NCBI GenBank assembly: GCA_020881915.1
Contig: JAJFPB010000001.1
Span: 1,054,001 to 1,118,000 of the forward strand
Source: Paramyrothecium sp. XJ0827
Taxonomy: Eukaryota > Ascomycota > Sordariomycetes > Hypocreales > Stachybotryaceae
Length of the DNA stretch: 64,000 bases
Direction: 5' to 3'
Below are positions 11,174 through 24,449 of the stretch, one piece after another. Numbering within the stretch: the stretch's first letter is position 1; every line of letters begins with the position of its first letter. Both the position numbers and the translations under genes were made by a program. The notes beneath the pieces were generated by a model. The model made no database searches. It saw only the letters and a program-made list of their open reading frames with translations, and was not told where the DNA came from.

Positions 11174-14100
11174 ATGGCAGGCATTGCACGTGACAATGGC
11201 TTCCAGGAGCGCGCTTACTATCCCGCCTCATTTGAGAGCCATGAAACACCCATCGAGCCAATTGCCATTGTTGGCATGGCCATGAGGCTGCCTGGTCGGG
11301 TTCGCACAGATGAGGATTTCTGGGAGATGCTCGTCGAGAAGCGAAGTGGCCTTTGTGATGTCCCAAAGGACCGCTTTAACGTGGCTGGTTTCCACGACCC
11401 TTCTGGTCGTCCTGGCACATTCAAGGTCAATCAGGCCTACTTCCTCGAGGATGTCGATATCAAAGAGTTCGATACCTCGATGTTCCCTTTGCCCAAGTCT
11501 GAGCTCGAATGGCTCGACCCTCAACAGCGACAGCTGCTTGAGGTTACCTACGAATGCATGGAGAGCTCCGGTGCCACGTCTTGGCGCGGCAGCAAAATCG
11601 GATGTTACGTCGGTGTCTATGGCGAGGACTGGCAAGATCTCACTGCAAAGGATACGCAGAATCGGGGCAGCTATAGGATCACCGGTTATGGTGACTTTGT
11701 TCTTGGGAATCGTGTTTCATACGAGTACGATCTCCATGGACCCAGCATGACTGTTAAAACCGCTTGTTCCTCCTCCTTAGTTTGTCTCGACATGGCATGC
11801 GAGGCTATCCGCAAGGGGGATTGTGATGGGGCTTTGGTCTGCGGGACTAGCATGATCTTGTCACCTACCATGATGATAGCCCTGAGCGACCGTGGTCTCC
11901 TTTCTCCAGGAGGAGTTAGCAAGACCTTCGACATATCTGCCGACGGTTATGGTCGTGGCGAGGCTATTAATGCCGTGTACATCAAGCGCCTTAGCCAGGC
12001 TATCCAGGATGGTGATCCAATCCGTGCCGTCATTCGTGGTACCAGCGTCAACTCAGATGGTCGAACTAGTGGTATGCTTACTCCTAGCCCAGTGGCTCAG
12101 GAGGCATTGATTCGTCAGACGTACCAGCGGGCTGGTATCAAGGATATGTCTGAGACAGCATTTGTCGAGTGCCATGGAACTGGTACTCCTGTTGGTGATC
12201 CCCTTGAGACCACTGCTGTCGCAAATGCCTTTGGCGACAAGGGGATGCTTATTACTTCCGTAAGGCAGTTTACCCAATGCTATCGTTCAACTGTTAACAT
12301 AAGCTTAGGTCAAGCCCAACGTCGGCCATTCCGAGGGCGCGGCTGGTATCACTAGTCTTATCAAGGCCGTTTTGGCTATTGAGCACCAACAAGTCCCTCC
12401 CAACATTCACTTCAAGGAACCCAATCCTGCAAGTACGTTCCAACCCCCTCACCGCTATACATGTGAATTTAACTGATATTTTTAACAGTTCCATTTAAAC
12501 GGTGTAACCTCCGGGTCCCCGTTGAGGTTGAGAGTTGGCCACAAGGCCGCGCTGAGCGCGTCAGCGTGAATTCTTTTGGAATTGGCGGTGTCAACGCCCA
12601 CGTGGTAGTTGAATCTCTGCAGCAATATTTGAAGTACAATCTTGGGCTCCGAACCACCGTCGCTGCTCGCAGTACGCTCACTCAGGGCGAGGCTCACGTT
12701 ACTGAGGAAGAGATGTGTGAAGTTCAGCAGCTGCTCCTACTCTCCGCAAACAGCGAGGTATCTCTCAAGGAGTCCATCGAGGCTCATCGTGCATATCTTG
12801 AGAAATCATCTGCCTCGATGAAAGACATTGCTTATACCCTCGCCAATCGCCGCGACCACAAGAGGTACCGCGCCTTTGCGGCGGCCGCAAAGTTCACCGG
12901 AAGGCTGAGTTTCGATGTTCACGGCCCTGTGTCCAACGAGCCCGAGCCTCGCGTTGCGTGGATTTTTACCGGCCAAGGCGCACAATGGCCTGAGATGGGC
13001 GCGGAACTGATAGACTCCAACTCTATTTTCAGGAAATCTATCCGGGAGCTTGATGCTTTCCTGGCTGATCTTCCCAAACCTCCTCCTTGGACCATTGAAG
13101 GAGAACTCCGTAAGCCGGCTGAGGAGTCTCGCGTCTCGCAGGCCGAATTTGGTCATCCACTGTCCATTGCCGTACAGATCGGTCTGATAAACATGTTGCG
13201 TGCCTGGGGCGTCCACCCTGACTTTGTCCTCGGCCACTCCTCTGGCGAAATGGCTGCCGCCTACGCTAGTGGTGCGGTCACTGCCACTGCCGCCATGGCT
13301 GCTGCTACTTTTCGCGGTATTGGTGCCTCCGATGAGACTCCCGGAAGTGAGCCTCGTGGCTCCATGGCAGCCATCGGTCTTGGCGCCCATGAGATGGAGC
13401 CGTATATGGAATCTGGAGTTGTGATTGCATGTGAGAACAGTCAATGTAGCGTCACTGTTTCTGGGGACACCAAGCAGGTTGCCAAGGTCGTGGAGAACAT
13501 CAAAATTCGCAGGCCGGGTGTACTTGCACGCTTCCTCCGCGTCGAAAAAGCATTCCACTCACACCACATGAAGGAATATGGCGCTTCTTACGAGAACCAT
13601 CTCACTCCTTTCATTAAGAGCGTTGAACCCGTTGTGCCTTTCTACTCTTCTGTCACTGGACAAAGGCTCGCAGGTGAGGGTGCTCTTGGACCTCACTACT
13701 GGCGTCAAAATATGGAGAGTCCTGTACTCTTCAACACAGCTTTGCGCTCGGCCCTAAGTGATCACCAAGATGGGCGGCTGGTTCTCATTGAGATTGGCCC
13801 CCACCCAGCTCTTAAAGGTCCGATTGGCCAGATTCTACGTGATCTTGGGCGTCATGAAATCGCCCAAATAGACACTCTTCAACGTAACAGGATTTCCTCC
13901 GACAGCATCAACGAAACCGCGGGCAAGCTCTTCTTGCAGCATGTTGCCTTCGATACCTCTGTTGTTTGCCCTCCTGGTAAGCTGCTTACCAACTTGCCTA
14001 ATTACCAGTGGAAGCGAGACACCACTCACTGGGCTGAATCCCGCTTGGCTAAGGAGTTTCGCTTCCGAGAGTTTGCTCCCCATGATCTTCTTGGGGTTCG

Positions 14101-17100
14101 CGTGGTAGAAGTCTCCAACGAAAATTGTTGGCGCAATAAGCTGGCTCTCAATGACGTTCCCTGGCTGCAAGGTCACCAGGTTGATGGCGAGATTGTTTTC
14201 CCCGGAGCTGGCTACATCTGCATGGTTGGTGAGGCCATCCGTCAGATTACCACCCAGACTACCTATAGCCTCACGAACATCAGTATCACCGCTGGACTTA
14301 TCCTTGAGCATTCCAAGGTTGCAGAGCTGGTCACCCGTCTTACTCCAATAACCACCGAATCTGACGAGGCTCCCGTATACTCATTCCAAATTACGTCCTA
14401 TGATGGATCCCGCTGGATCAAGCATTGCGCTGGTGAAGTGAGACCAGGAATCAACAAATCGGTCAACACCAAGACAACAACTCCTGCTGCGCTTCCGCGG
14501 CCTGTTGACTCCAGCGAGTGGTACAATGTGCTCAATCGCATTGGCTTCAACTACCAGGGCTGCTTTCGCGGCATGCGCAATATCTCTTCCTCGACTGTTG
14601 ACCACAATGCTGTAGCTGTCGTCCCTACCAACAAGGCTGAGAGGTACTCTATCCACCCTGGGATCATCGATCAGTGCTTCCAACTTTTCAGCGTTGCTGC
14701 CTGTCGCGGCCTCGGTCGAAATTGCAAGAACGTAGCCGTGCCCACATTCATTGAGGAGATGGTAATTGCTCCTGCTACTCAAGATCTTAACGTAGTCACC
14801 AACATCAATACCTTGGAACGGGGTTCGTATGTTGGTGATCTCATCGCGGAAAGCAACGGACACTTGCAGTTATTGCTCAGGGGATTCAAAGCCTCCGCAA
14901 TGACCTGTTCTGACAGCGCTGATGATAACCTGCCACTCATAACCTCCTTCGAGTGGCGCCCTCATGCAGACTTCATTCAAATGAAGGATTATATGCAACC
15001 CCGTACTTTCATTCCTAAGGAGTGGCCTTTGCTCGAGGAGCTGACGCTGCTGGCCATTTTCGAGAATTTGGAGACTATTCAGTTGAAAGAAAACACTGCC
15101 TCGCACCTCATCAGGTTCCATAAATGGATGAAAGATTACGTTGCCGAGTACAATGCCGGCAACAACGTCTTCCTTCCAAAAGCCTCACAATACGAGACTC
15201 TCACGACAGCCCAGCGGTTTGAACGTACAGAAAAAATTATGGAGAGTCTTACCCACTCTCATTACGATGCCTTTGCGATTGGTGTGCACCGCCTCCTCAC
15301 TGCCGCGGAGAGCATCTTTGCAGGTGAGACTCATGCTCTGCATGTCTTAATGCAGGATGAAGTTCTCCACCGTCTCTACACCAATGGCAATGAACTGTTA
15401 TACGGCGACGCGATTCGGGCCCTTGGACACACCAACCCTCGCCTCAGAGTACTTGAGGTTGGTGCCGGTACTGGCGGTACCACCTCCAAGATCTTGGATG
15501 CCCTGACCACGCAAAATGGTCAGCGTCTATACAGCACTTATACGTACACGGATATTTCTGCAGGTTTCATGACCGCTGCGAAGGAGCGGTTCGCGTCCTT
15601 CAAAGATATTCAGTACACCACCTTCGATATCAGCAAAGACCCATTCGAGCAGGGCTTCAAGAAAGAGTCCTACGACTTGATTATTGGCTACAATGTATGT
15701 TAAACTCCGGTGCCTGTAGTTGTAAACACTAACAATCAGAATTACAGGTGGTCCACGCCACTCCCATATTGCAGCAGTCCCTCGGCCACCTTCGAAGTCT
15801 GCTTAGCCCCCGTGGTCGCATTTTCCTCCAGGAGCTGTGCCCAGGTAAGCTTAATTAGGTTTCTCTCATAGCTCGAGACTCATACTGACATTATCCAGCC
15901 GCCAAATACATTAATTACATTTTCGGCTTCCTGTCTGGGTGGTGGCTCGGAGACGAAGATAAACGTGGCAATGAGCCATACGTCACTCCCGAGCGCTGGT
16001 GTGAGGAACTAGTCCGTGCTGGTTTCAAGACCCCCGAGTTTGTACTCGATGGTGTCGTTCCATACCAGCAGAGTGCCGGCATTATGGCTACTGTCGATAC
16101 CAAATCAGTCAAACCCACCCGGGTTACTGTTTTATGCCACAATACTGAAGGCCCTTACGTTGCTGAGGTGAAAAGTAGCCTTGAGCACCAAAACATTGAT
16201 GTCGACATCATTACATTTGGTCAGGACTTACCTGCTCAAGACGTAATTTCTCTTCTTGATCTTCAGGAGCACACGATTCATGAATTGGATGAGAAGTCCT
16301 TCGGTACTCTCATTGGTCAGCTCCAAACGCTTAATAGCAAGATGATCTGGGCCGTTCGCTCGTGTCAGGTCAGGTGCGACGATCCTAGGTCTGCTATGTC
16401 AATTGGACTCGCCCGCACTGCCCGCCATGAGCTGTCTGCCAAGCTCTTCACACTTGAGCTTGAGTCTTCCGCCTCTGCCTCTACCATCACAAAAGCAATC
16501 TCAGAACTCCTCCTACACATCCAGGCTCCAGAGCTGGTGGCTGATTCCATGGATCCTGACTGGGAATACGCTCTTGTTGACGGCAACATCCTTGTTCCTC
16601 GTCTTCATTGGCAGACCATGGCCCATGCCTTCGACAGCACCGAAGCTGTCTCTCAGAAATCCTCATCCAAGTATCTTACTCTGAAGACTCAGGGCCTTCT
16701 CCACACAATGGGCTGGGCAGAGGAAGCCAACGAGTCGCTCGCCGAGGGTCAAGTTCGTGTGCAAACGAAGGCTGTGGGACTTAACTTCCGAGTAGGTTCT
16801 AGTCCCCTGAACTCTCAGAAAGCGGAAACTGACGTACAACAGGATGTCCTCATTGCTCTTGGTGTCTTGGATAACAGCACCCGCGAAATTGGTCTCGAGG
16901 GTAGTGGTGTTGTCACCAACGTCGGGCCAGGCGTCTCCAAGGTTTCTCCCGGCGACCGAGTGATTTATCTTTCCACGGGGTGCTTTACAACCGAAATAAC
17001 ACTCGATCAAACTTTGTGTGTGAAGATTGATGACTCAGTTAGCTTTGAGGAGGGAGCCGGTTTGCCTTGTGTCTACGCTACCGCGATAATGGCTCTTGTA

Positions 17101-19117
17101 GACAAGGCAAATATTCGCCGCGGACAAGTCAGTACTGTCTACAAAGACCTGAGAGATTACTTATTGACAATATCACCAGACAATCCTCATACATTCTGCT
17201 TGCGGCGGTGTCGGCCTTGCTGCCATACAGATCGCCCAAATGCTTGGGGCAGAGGTAAGCTACCCGATAAAGAAACAGTTCCCTATACTCATCATTGTAC
17301 AGATCTATTGCACTGTCAGCAACGAAGAGAAATCCAGCTATCTTGTAGAAAACTTCGGTATCTCTGGGGACAGGATATTCAACTCGCGTGACTCCTCCTT
17401 CCTGCGCGACGTCTTACGCGTGACCAATGGCCGAGGTGTTGATGTTGTTCTCAACTCCCTGTCCGGGGATCTTCTCCACGCATCTTGGAAATGCGTCGCT
17501 GAATTCGGCACAATGATTGAGATTGGCAAGCGTGACTTCCGTCGTCGGGCCAAGCTATGCATGGACGCATTCGAGCAAAATAGGACCTTCATTGGTTTGG
17601 ATCTTTTCAAACTCTCACAAGTCCGTCCTGAGCAAGCTTCAGAGTAAGTCCCCCAATCCACTGGATAGCAAATAAACAAGAGGTATACTGACTCTGTACT
17701 AGACTTCTGGAGCGCTGTGTGACATGGATTCAGGAGGGCAAGTTGAATCCTGGCGCTATTGCCAAGACCTTTGAGGCCAACCAAGTCCAAGAAGCCTTCC
17801 GGTTTATGCAGGGTGGCAAGCATATAGGCAAGATCATCATTACAATGCCCGAGGACACATCTTCACTGCAAGCAGTCAAGACCCGTCCTGGTCCAAAACT
17901 TCGCTCTGATCGAAGCTACGTTCTGGTTGGCGGTCTTGGTGGCCTTGGTCGTTCTGTCGCTACCTGGATGGCGGAGAACGGCGCTGGAGAACTTATTTTC
18001 TTGTCTCGATCAGCCGAACCTGGTCCACGACTTGAGGGCTTCACTAGGGAAATTACCTCTCATGGATGTTCCGTTCAAATGGTGCCGGGTAATGTTGCTA
18101 CCATGGCAGATGTCCAGAAGTCTGTGCAATCAGCCTCCAAGCCCATTGCTGGTGTCATTAACTTTTCCATGGTTCTCAGAGTAAGGAAGGCCTCCTAGTC
18201 CACAAATTAATGAAATAGTGCTGACGATCTAAAACTAGGACGTTACTCTAAAGGACATGACCTTCGAAGAATGGACCGCTGTTGTGGAGCCCAAGGTCCA
18301 GGGCACATGGAATCTTCACAATGCTGTCAAGACGGAACTGGACTTCTTCATCCTTTGCTCGTCTTTCAGCGGTATCGTCGGGCAAGTGGGCCAAGCTAAC
18401 TATGCCGCTGCAAACACCTTCTTGGATTCCTTTGTCCAATATCGTCATGGCAAGGGCCTCGCTGCCTCGGTCATTGATATTGGTATCATGGGCGAGGTGG
18501 GGTTTGTCTCCAAGCACAAGAATGTCCTAGACGTCTTCCAGAAATCTGGCATGCGGATTCTGAAGGAGGAAAACCTCCTGGACGCATTCAACTTGGCCAT
18601 CCAACGATCTGTGCCTGCTGGTTCTCTGGCTCACAGTGGGGCCTACCATACTCCAGGTCAGATCATGCTTGGCCTTGTTACCACCATTCCCGTGGCCTCG
18701 CCCGATAATCGTGTTGTTTGGAAGAATGACGTCCGCATGAGCATTTATCACAACATGAACGAAGTTGATGACAGCGAAATCAAGGCCACGACTGGGCAAG
18801 ATACAATCTCAGGATTGATCGCAGCTGCAACTGCTTCTCCTTCGATCCTAGAGGATTCTGAGACAACTGAAGTAATTGCCAAGGCCATTGCATCGTCTTT
18901 AGCAAAGTTCCTCATCAAGGACGAGGACAGTATCAAAGTTGAGCTCTCTCCCGAGAAGAATGGCATCGATTCCTTGGTCGCCATGGAGCTGCGAAACTGG
19001 ATTCGTCAGATGTTTGGTGTTGACTGCAGTGTCATGGTCATCGTACAGTCACCCTCACTGATCGGTCTTGCAGGCCATGTTCGGCAGGGCCTTGTCGAGC
19101 GCTTTGCGTCATCTTGA
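11174..19117 (+). CDS. Highly reducing iterative type I polyketide synthase (KS-AT-DH-MT-ER-KR-ACP)
   Basis: Core enzyme of the cluster, building a reduced, C-methylated polyketide from malonyl-CoA. Ten exons (11174-12259, 12309-12432, 12489-15694, 15748-15844, 15899-16791, 16843-17127, 17180-17254, 17303-17643, 17703-18180, 18239-19117) join in frame to 2487 residues. The KS has Cys198 in VKTACSSS, His334 in ECHGTG and His369 in VGHSEG. The AT has GQGAQ and GHSSGE (Ser654). The DH has [12 protein letters not shown] (His966) and HPGIIDQ (Asp1131). The methyltransferase has LEVGAGTGG (1392-1400). The ER has the GCGGVG-like nucleotide motif SACGGVG (around 1903-1909). The KR has VGGLGGLG (2111-2118) and the Ser2237/Tyr2250 pair. 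The carrier protein has GIDSL with Ser2440. Every active-site motif looks intact. There is no C-terminal thioesterase, reductase or condensation domain, so release must be in trans or spontaneous. The product cannot be predicted from sequence. Confidence 0.96.
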
Positions 19118-20911
19118 GAACACAATAATTACAGCAAAAATTGAAGCATGGCAGGGAGGTAATCATGTTCCGGCGTTTGGGTTGTAGAATTGGTTGCGTT
19201 ACTAGCTATCACGCTACATGTCTTTTGGGAAAAGTTTGGGCTGGTCTTGCTTTTAGTCTGTTGCATTACTAGGGCGTTCAGGAGTTGGAGCAGGAAAAGC
19301 AATACGAGCAACGTTAAAGCGGTGGAGGAAATACCAACATAGATAGACAACATAGACGATCTAGAACGAAATAAGTAGAAAGCAAGAACTTCCAGGATGT
19401 CCGTAGCGTGAATGTCAATACGAACTCATCTGCCCCATCAACCTGCGGAGTAGGATAGCAACGCCCGTGTAACAGCAGCCAACCCCACGCCGCAAGGTGT
19501 GGCGGCGCAGTATGTGACAAGGGTAGGCATCAAAGAGGGGTTACAGTTCACGAAGAGGTTGCCGAGTTCCTTCGGTCTCCATCCCACGGCCATCCTAATT
19601 TACGACCGTACCCCACATTGGCATTCATGTACAGCTAATGTGTGATGATGGTACTTTTTTGCACCAGATACGGTCGAATCGTCAGCTAGGACGGGCCCCG
19701 GAAGCAGAGCCGTCCGGGAGCTAAGCCCTAGGTAGGCAGTTTACTGAAGTCCGTTCTCAAGAACGCAGCAATCCTGGTTGCGGCCCAGCAAGGCCAAGCG
19801 AATGCACTCCGTAGCTATTGATAATTTCCCTGAGCTAGCGCCAATTCCGCAGGGAGTCATGGACAAGGGTAATGAGGGGGAAGAAGGGACTGTTGCTCGG
19901 ATCACGATACGAGGAGTTTGGACCGTGCCTTGGAAACTGCGGGCTGCGTAAGTTCAGGACAACAGAGTGCCGATCAAGGTTCTTGTGCCAATGAATGGAA
20001 AACGTCTCTTCTCACATTCTCTCGGTGTCGACGCAGCTTACTTGAGCCGCTGGTTGGTAAGATGGTACAGAAGACACATGGCCTGAATGCTAAGCCTGGA
20101 TCACTCCATCCCCCGCCAATTTCTTGATTGGGGGTTGCCTGGCAAACCGACCAGGGACGAAGTTAGCCTATTGGAACCAGGCAACGCCCACAGAGACAAC
20201 GAGAGCGTCCGGGCCGATGACGGTTGAATAGCACGATCTCAGCAGATCTACGATCCACGGGTACAAAGTCACGGGAATTTGGCATAACTTTGACACATAC
20301 TGATTAGGGGACAGCCGGTGAGGAGTTTATGCGCCGAATGAGCCCCCCCTTCAGTGGCCTCAATCCCTGGCTGCCCTTGTTTTGGAAGGATTACAGTACA
20401 GTAGTCTGACTCCAGCAGGTCTCTTCACCACCTGCGGCAGCCAGGCGCTGTGAATCGCCTAGCCATGTGGCCAGGGCGCACTGGGATTTCCATCAAGGTT
20501 TCGAGCTAGCGGCGTTCCTCATGTAGAGCATTGCATTGCAACCACCCTGCGACGGCTAACGGGACCTTCGTCAGCGGCAATTGTTCCGATGACGCTGTGG
20601 CAGACTGCAGGGAGCTTGCCTACGAAGCAGCGTGGCAGAGGCGGGCAGTGCCGCTTATACACTCTCTGCTTACACGGGCGCACGACAGGTCAGATGCACA
20701 TGATGATGCCAGGACGTAAAGGGTAATTGAGATATATGAGAGACAAGTAGGAGTATACGCTAATCTGATGCTAGTAGTCCCCGAACAACAACATTAAAAT
20801 GGAAATCATGACTTCGTGGGTAACCCGTCTATGTTACAAATGGCGATTTTGCTTTAAACTCCTCGTGATGATCCCCGACCATAATCCCCAAAGATTCTAG
20901 AGTGAGTTTAA
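19118..20911. other. Convergent intergenic region, polyketide synthase / AflR-like regulator
   Basis: Both neighbours end here. Short open frames lack domains and splice logic, and I see no gene. Confidence 0.5.
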
Positions 20912-22541
20912 TCAGTCGTATCCAGCCGCCTTGGCGAGCTGTGTGACGTCCCTGAATGTCTGCAGGAGACGCTGTAGAGTTGTTTGCAAGACTTCGCCAT
21001 CCATGACTTGGTAGGACATGGTCTTCTTGCCGGCCGTGTCCGAGATGTCGGTCACCCTGCGGTGCAGCAGGTCCACAGTGGAGGAGCTCTTTGTCAACAC
21101 GCGGCTCCCCAGCATGGCCCGGATGACGCTCCCCTCCTCCTCGGAGACCTCCCAATCTCCGAAGCTTATGGCCGGAAGTCGCTGGGGTTGCGACTCCCGC
21201 TGGAAGCCAAGCCTGGCCCAGTTGAAGACTGTCTGCAGTAGGGTCATGATGAGCAGGAGCACCTTGGAGTCGCGGTGGCAGAGCTGGCACCCTAGTGCGG
21301 CACTGGAGCAGTCGAGAATGACGCTCATCTTGGAAAATGTTGTGTCGATGCGTAAGTTGTCCTGTCTCCGCTCAACGGAGCTCAGGTGGCACAATTGGTC
21401 GGCCAGCATGCGCAGACAGCGGCATCCCGGAGCATCGGGTTCTTCCCTGTCCTCGAAATCATGGTGAAGGTCAGGCGTGAGAAACGTAGCGTCCAGGAGA
21501 TCGGTGTTGTTTGAGATGGTTTCTTGTGTGGGCGTATGTGGCGCCTCACTCAGAGTCGAGGCAACATGCGACATTGCACTTGGTTGAAAGCGCCATTCAC
21601 TGTCCCCCTTGTCACTCTCCAAGCTGCACGTGTTTGCCGTGTCAGAACTGGATGGTGAGAGATAGTTGTAGTAGCCTACGTCGCATACCCAGTCAGCTTT
21701 TCGTTCTTTGTTGTGCGCGCGCTTGAACGTCGCGGCTAGCCCTGGATTGAACTCACTCATTGCAGAAGGCACCTCCTTGTCCAGCGGGGGTGTTATCAAT
21801 TGCAGCTGCGTGAGTATGCCCATTAGCTAAATGGTCAGTTTGCTTGCGGCCACAGCACGCAGAATGGGCCGCTCTTACTGGTAATAGTGCACCGTCTGGT
21901 GAGGTTGGTGGTGGCATGCTCGTGTCCCAGTCCAGCAGGTTGTGCAGACTGGTCGTGTCCATGCACAGATCCATCTCCTCGCTCAACGAGGGGTACGTCG
22001 GTGTGAGCGCAGGCCATGTCGTTGGCAACATAGAAGACGTAACATCAAATGGTGAGGCATGCGCCCGCGTGTCTACGCTCTTGTTTCGGTTGTGGTTGAT
22101 CGTGTCATTAACGGAGGTGTCGTTGGCCGCCGCCGCCGCCGCCGCCGCCGCGGATTGGCTCAGCCTCTCGAGTGTCTTCTTGTTGCGGCTGCCCTTCGGC
22201 TTACCAAGCCTGGCCATGTAGCTGTAGTTACATTGTAGGTTGCTGTTTGTGCCCGAAATCAGCCTTGACCGACCTTGAGTGGCCCACGAAAGCACTCTCG
22301 GAGGGTGGCGGATGAGGGTTGAGGAGAGAACGTACGAGTTCTGGCATTTTTTGCACGGTTGCCCACCTGAACAACGAATCTTGGCACCATGACATGAATC
22401 GCAGGCTAAGCGAAGCCTCTTTGGTGCTGCTGAGGTGTAGTTCGAATCCGTGGACGAAGAGTTCTCCATTGCTGATGTTGGCGTTTTGGCATCCATTGTG
22501 GTCGAAAGGGAAAGTGTGGCAGAACGAGCTCGAGGCAGCAT
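20912..22541 (-). CDS. AflR-like Zn2Cys6 transcription factor (probable cluster regulator)
   Basis: Three exons (22336-22541, 21879-22242, 20912-21805) join in frame to 487 residues from the ATG at 22541; ATGs at 22496 and further upstream near 22595-22598 are alternatives. The DNA-binding cluster spans residues 47-73 with spacing C-x2-C-x6-C-x5-C-x2-C-x6-C. Its last loop is completed only by splicing out the first intron. A basic GKPKGSRNKK linker follows, as in AflR-type factors that bind TCG-N5-CGA. A run of nine alanines comes from a GCC repeat. The C-terminal half has the paired-cysteine and leucine-rich helices of the AflR regulatory region. It lies 1.8 kb beyond the end of the polyketide synthase and is the obvious candidate for pathway-specific activation. 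The exact start is less sure than the rest. Confidence 0.88.
22126..22151 (+). repeat. GCC trinucleotide repeat inside the AflR-like gene
   Basis: A run of about eight GCC/CCG units encodes the poly-alanine run near residues 100-108 of the regulator on the opposite strand. Such repeats can change length by slippage. Confidence 0.9.
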
Positions 22542-24424
22542 CGCGGTTTCGTGAAGCTTATCTACAATCCCCATTCCTTCCCTGCTTCCCTTCATCATCC
22601 TGATATTCCAAAAGAAGGTGTCTGGTAGGGGGGGCGTGGTCAACAGACCCACCACGGAGAGCAGCCTCTTGGATGCCCTCGCACCGATAAATGTCCCCCC
22701 CCCCCTCAGTTATTCGCCCACCCCGTCAGCGCAACCCTGTAAGATGGCATGCATTTAGTGTGAGGACGGATCAACGGCTTGCGGTGGCAAAGCAACCGCC
22801 AGCAAGGCCGCATGCACGCCATGGGGCACTCTCAAGGTGTTGTCACGAACACATGCGGCTGCAGGGGACAACGGGATGGGGCGGGTGTGAGGGATCGCAC
22901 ATGTCTGTCCATGACAGAACAAGGGAAACGGAGGGGACTTTTTCCTCTCTTCCCAAGCTTTCTCGAACGACCTTGTAGCTGCTCGATCAGCAAAGTGGGT
23001 TGAGCAGTCTGGTCACAAGTGCCACTCTGGCAGGAGGTTATGCACCGAACCAGGCGACAAAGGAAGCTCTCGCAGTTGAACTAGGCGGGGAGGTTCAGTT
23101 GGTATCGTCTCCCTGTTGCATAGGGGATCGGGGTCCTGATAAGCGCTGCGAGTGACGGAGAACATCGATCCCTTTTTCTACCCTCTCCTCCATCAATTGG
23201 CCCTGCTGCAGGTATTCATAGGGGCCCCTGTTAGTGCGATGCAGTCGTAGACAGGGGTCCTTTGGAGCGTCTCTCCCCTACTGTGTAGATTGTTTTATCC
23301 AGTGGGAAATCCTACTCGAGGCAGTTAAGGCGTCAAGGTTTTATGCAGAAGCTATGCGGTTTGAAACGCTTCGCCGATCAGGCCTCGAAGGAGCCACTCG
23401 TCGTGTTGGCGTTTTAGTGCTGATGAGTGCGGCAAGCGAGGACTGGTGCGAGAGATCCGTCTCAGATCAGACGGTATAAACCTCACCAGGGTCGGCCGCC
23501 GTGCCGCCTGAAGCTTTGTCAAACGGAGGGAGAGAGACGAGTGTGCCACGGGTAAGGCAATAGACGACTACGCACAAGCAAAGGTCCGGCGGCAGCTCTG
23601 CCGGGCGCGGGAAGACTACTGTTTCCCGTCAATGGCGGCTCCATAGCGTGCCCGCTGGCGACATTGCCCCTTCATCTTGGCCCAGGTCCTCCCATCTCGA
23701 AGCGAGAGCCGTAAACATGGGGAATGCCACCCACTCCAGGCTGATCTTTTGGACTCGAACGGACTTGTTGCCTCGCACCGACCCTAGCGTTGCTCTCACA
23801 CATGCCAGGAATCCCACAGCGTTCCCTCCCAAGCCAGCAGAGAACAGCCCTGGTCGCATTCCGACCTACCGCTGGCTCAGGCCAAGCCACGCCAAGCCAA
23901 GGGTGGCGGATCCATAATCTTTAGCAGCACTACAGAGCACAGGGGTGTCCAATCAGCAACCGTTGCCCTCGGGGATATGAACACCCATGCCCGCGCATTG
24001 AACAGCTATATTGGGAGTAGAGAAAGGTCGAGGCCAAAGGGGCGTGGACTTGTCTCCCAGGCTTGATGGGGCGCGCGCCGTGGTCAGGTGTGGGCTCCGA
24101 GGATTACCATGCCAGTAATTGCATTGCGCGCGACTGGCTGCTGGAGAAGACATGGGATTTCATTTGGCTACATGATGCCGATTCAAAAAGGCCATGTCTT
24201 TGCAATTACTTGCCATGCATCTTGATGAGACGTTCCCGCTCTCACCTTTACCCCAGCCAGGCCCTCTACCAAGATACCATCCTTGGTATAGCGATCCTAC
24301 GGACAATCTTATCCTCTTCCAACGAGAAGATTCTGTGGACTCCCCGGCTGCATTCGTTCCTAAGCCACACGTGTAGCTCTGGCCCCTGTCGATACAGCAC
24401 CTTTATTCGACCGGTGGGTTCTGT

Positions 24425-24449
24425 CATGCCATGCCATGCCATGCCATGC
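24425..24449 (+). repeat. Tandem CATGC repeat, five copies
   Basis: Five head-to-tail copies of the 5-mer CATGC, followed by a diverged AATGC unit. It lies in gene-free sequence and no function is seen. Confidence 0.9.

Noticed and set aside
12806..13558. Long minus-strand frame (250 codons) inside the PKS gene
   Set aside because: Antisense shadow of the acyltransferase-coding region, which has all expected motifs on the plus strand.
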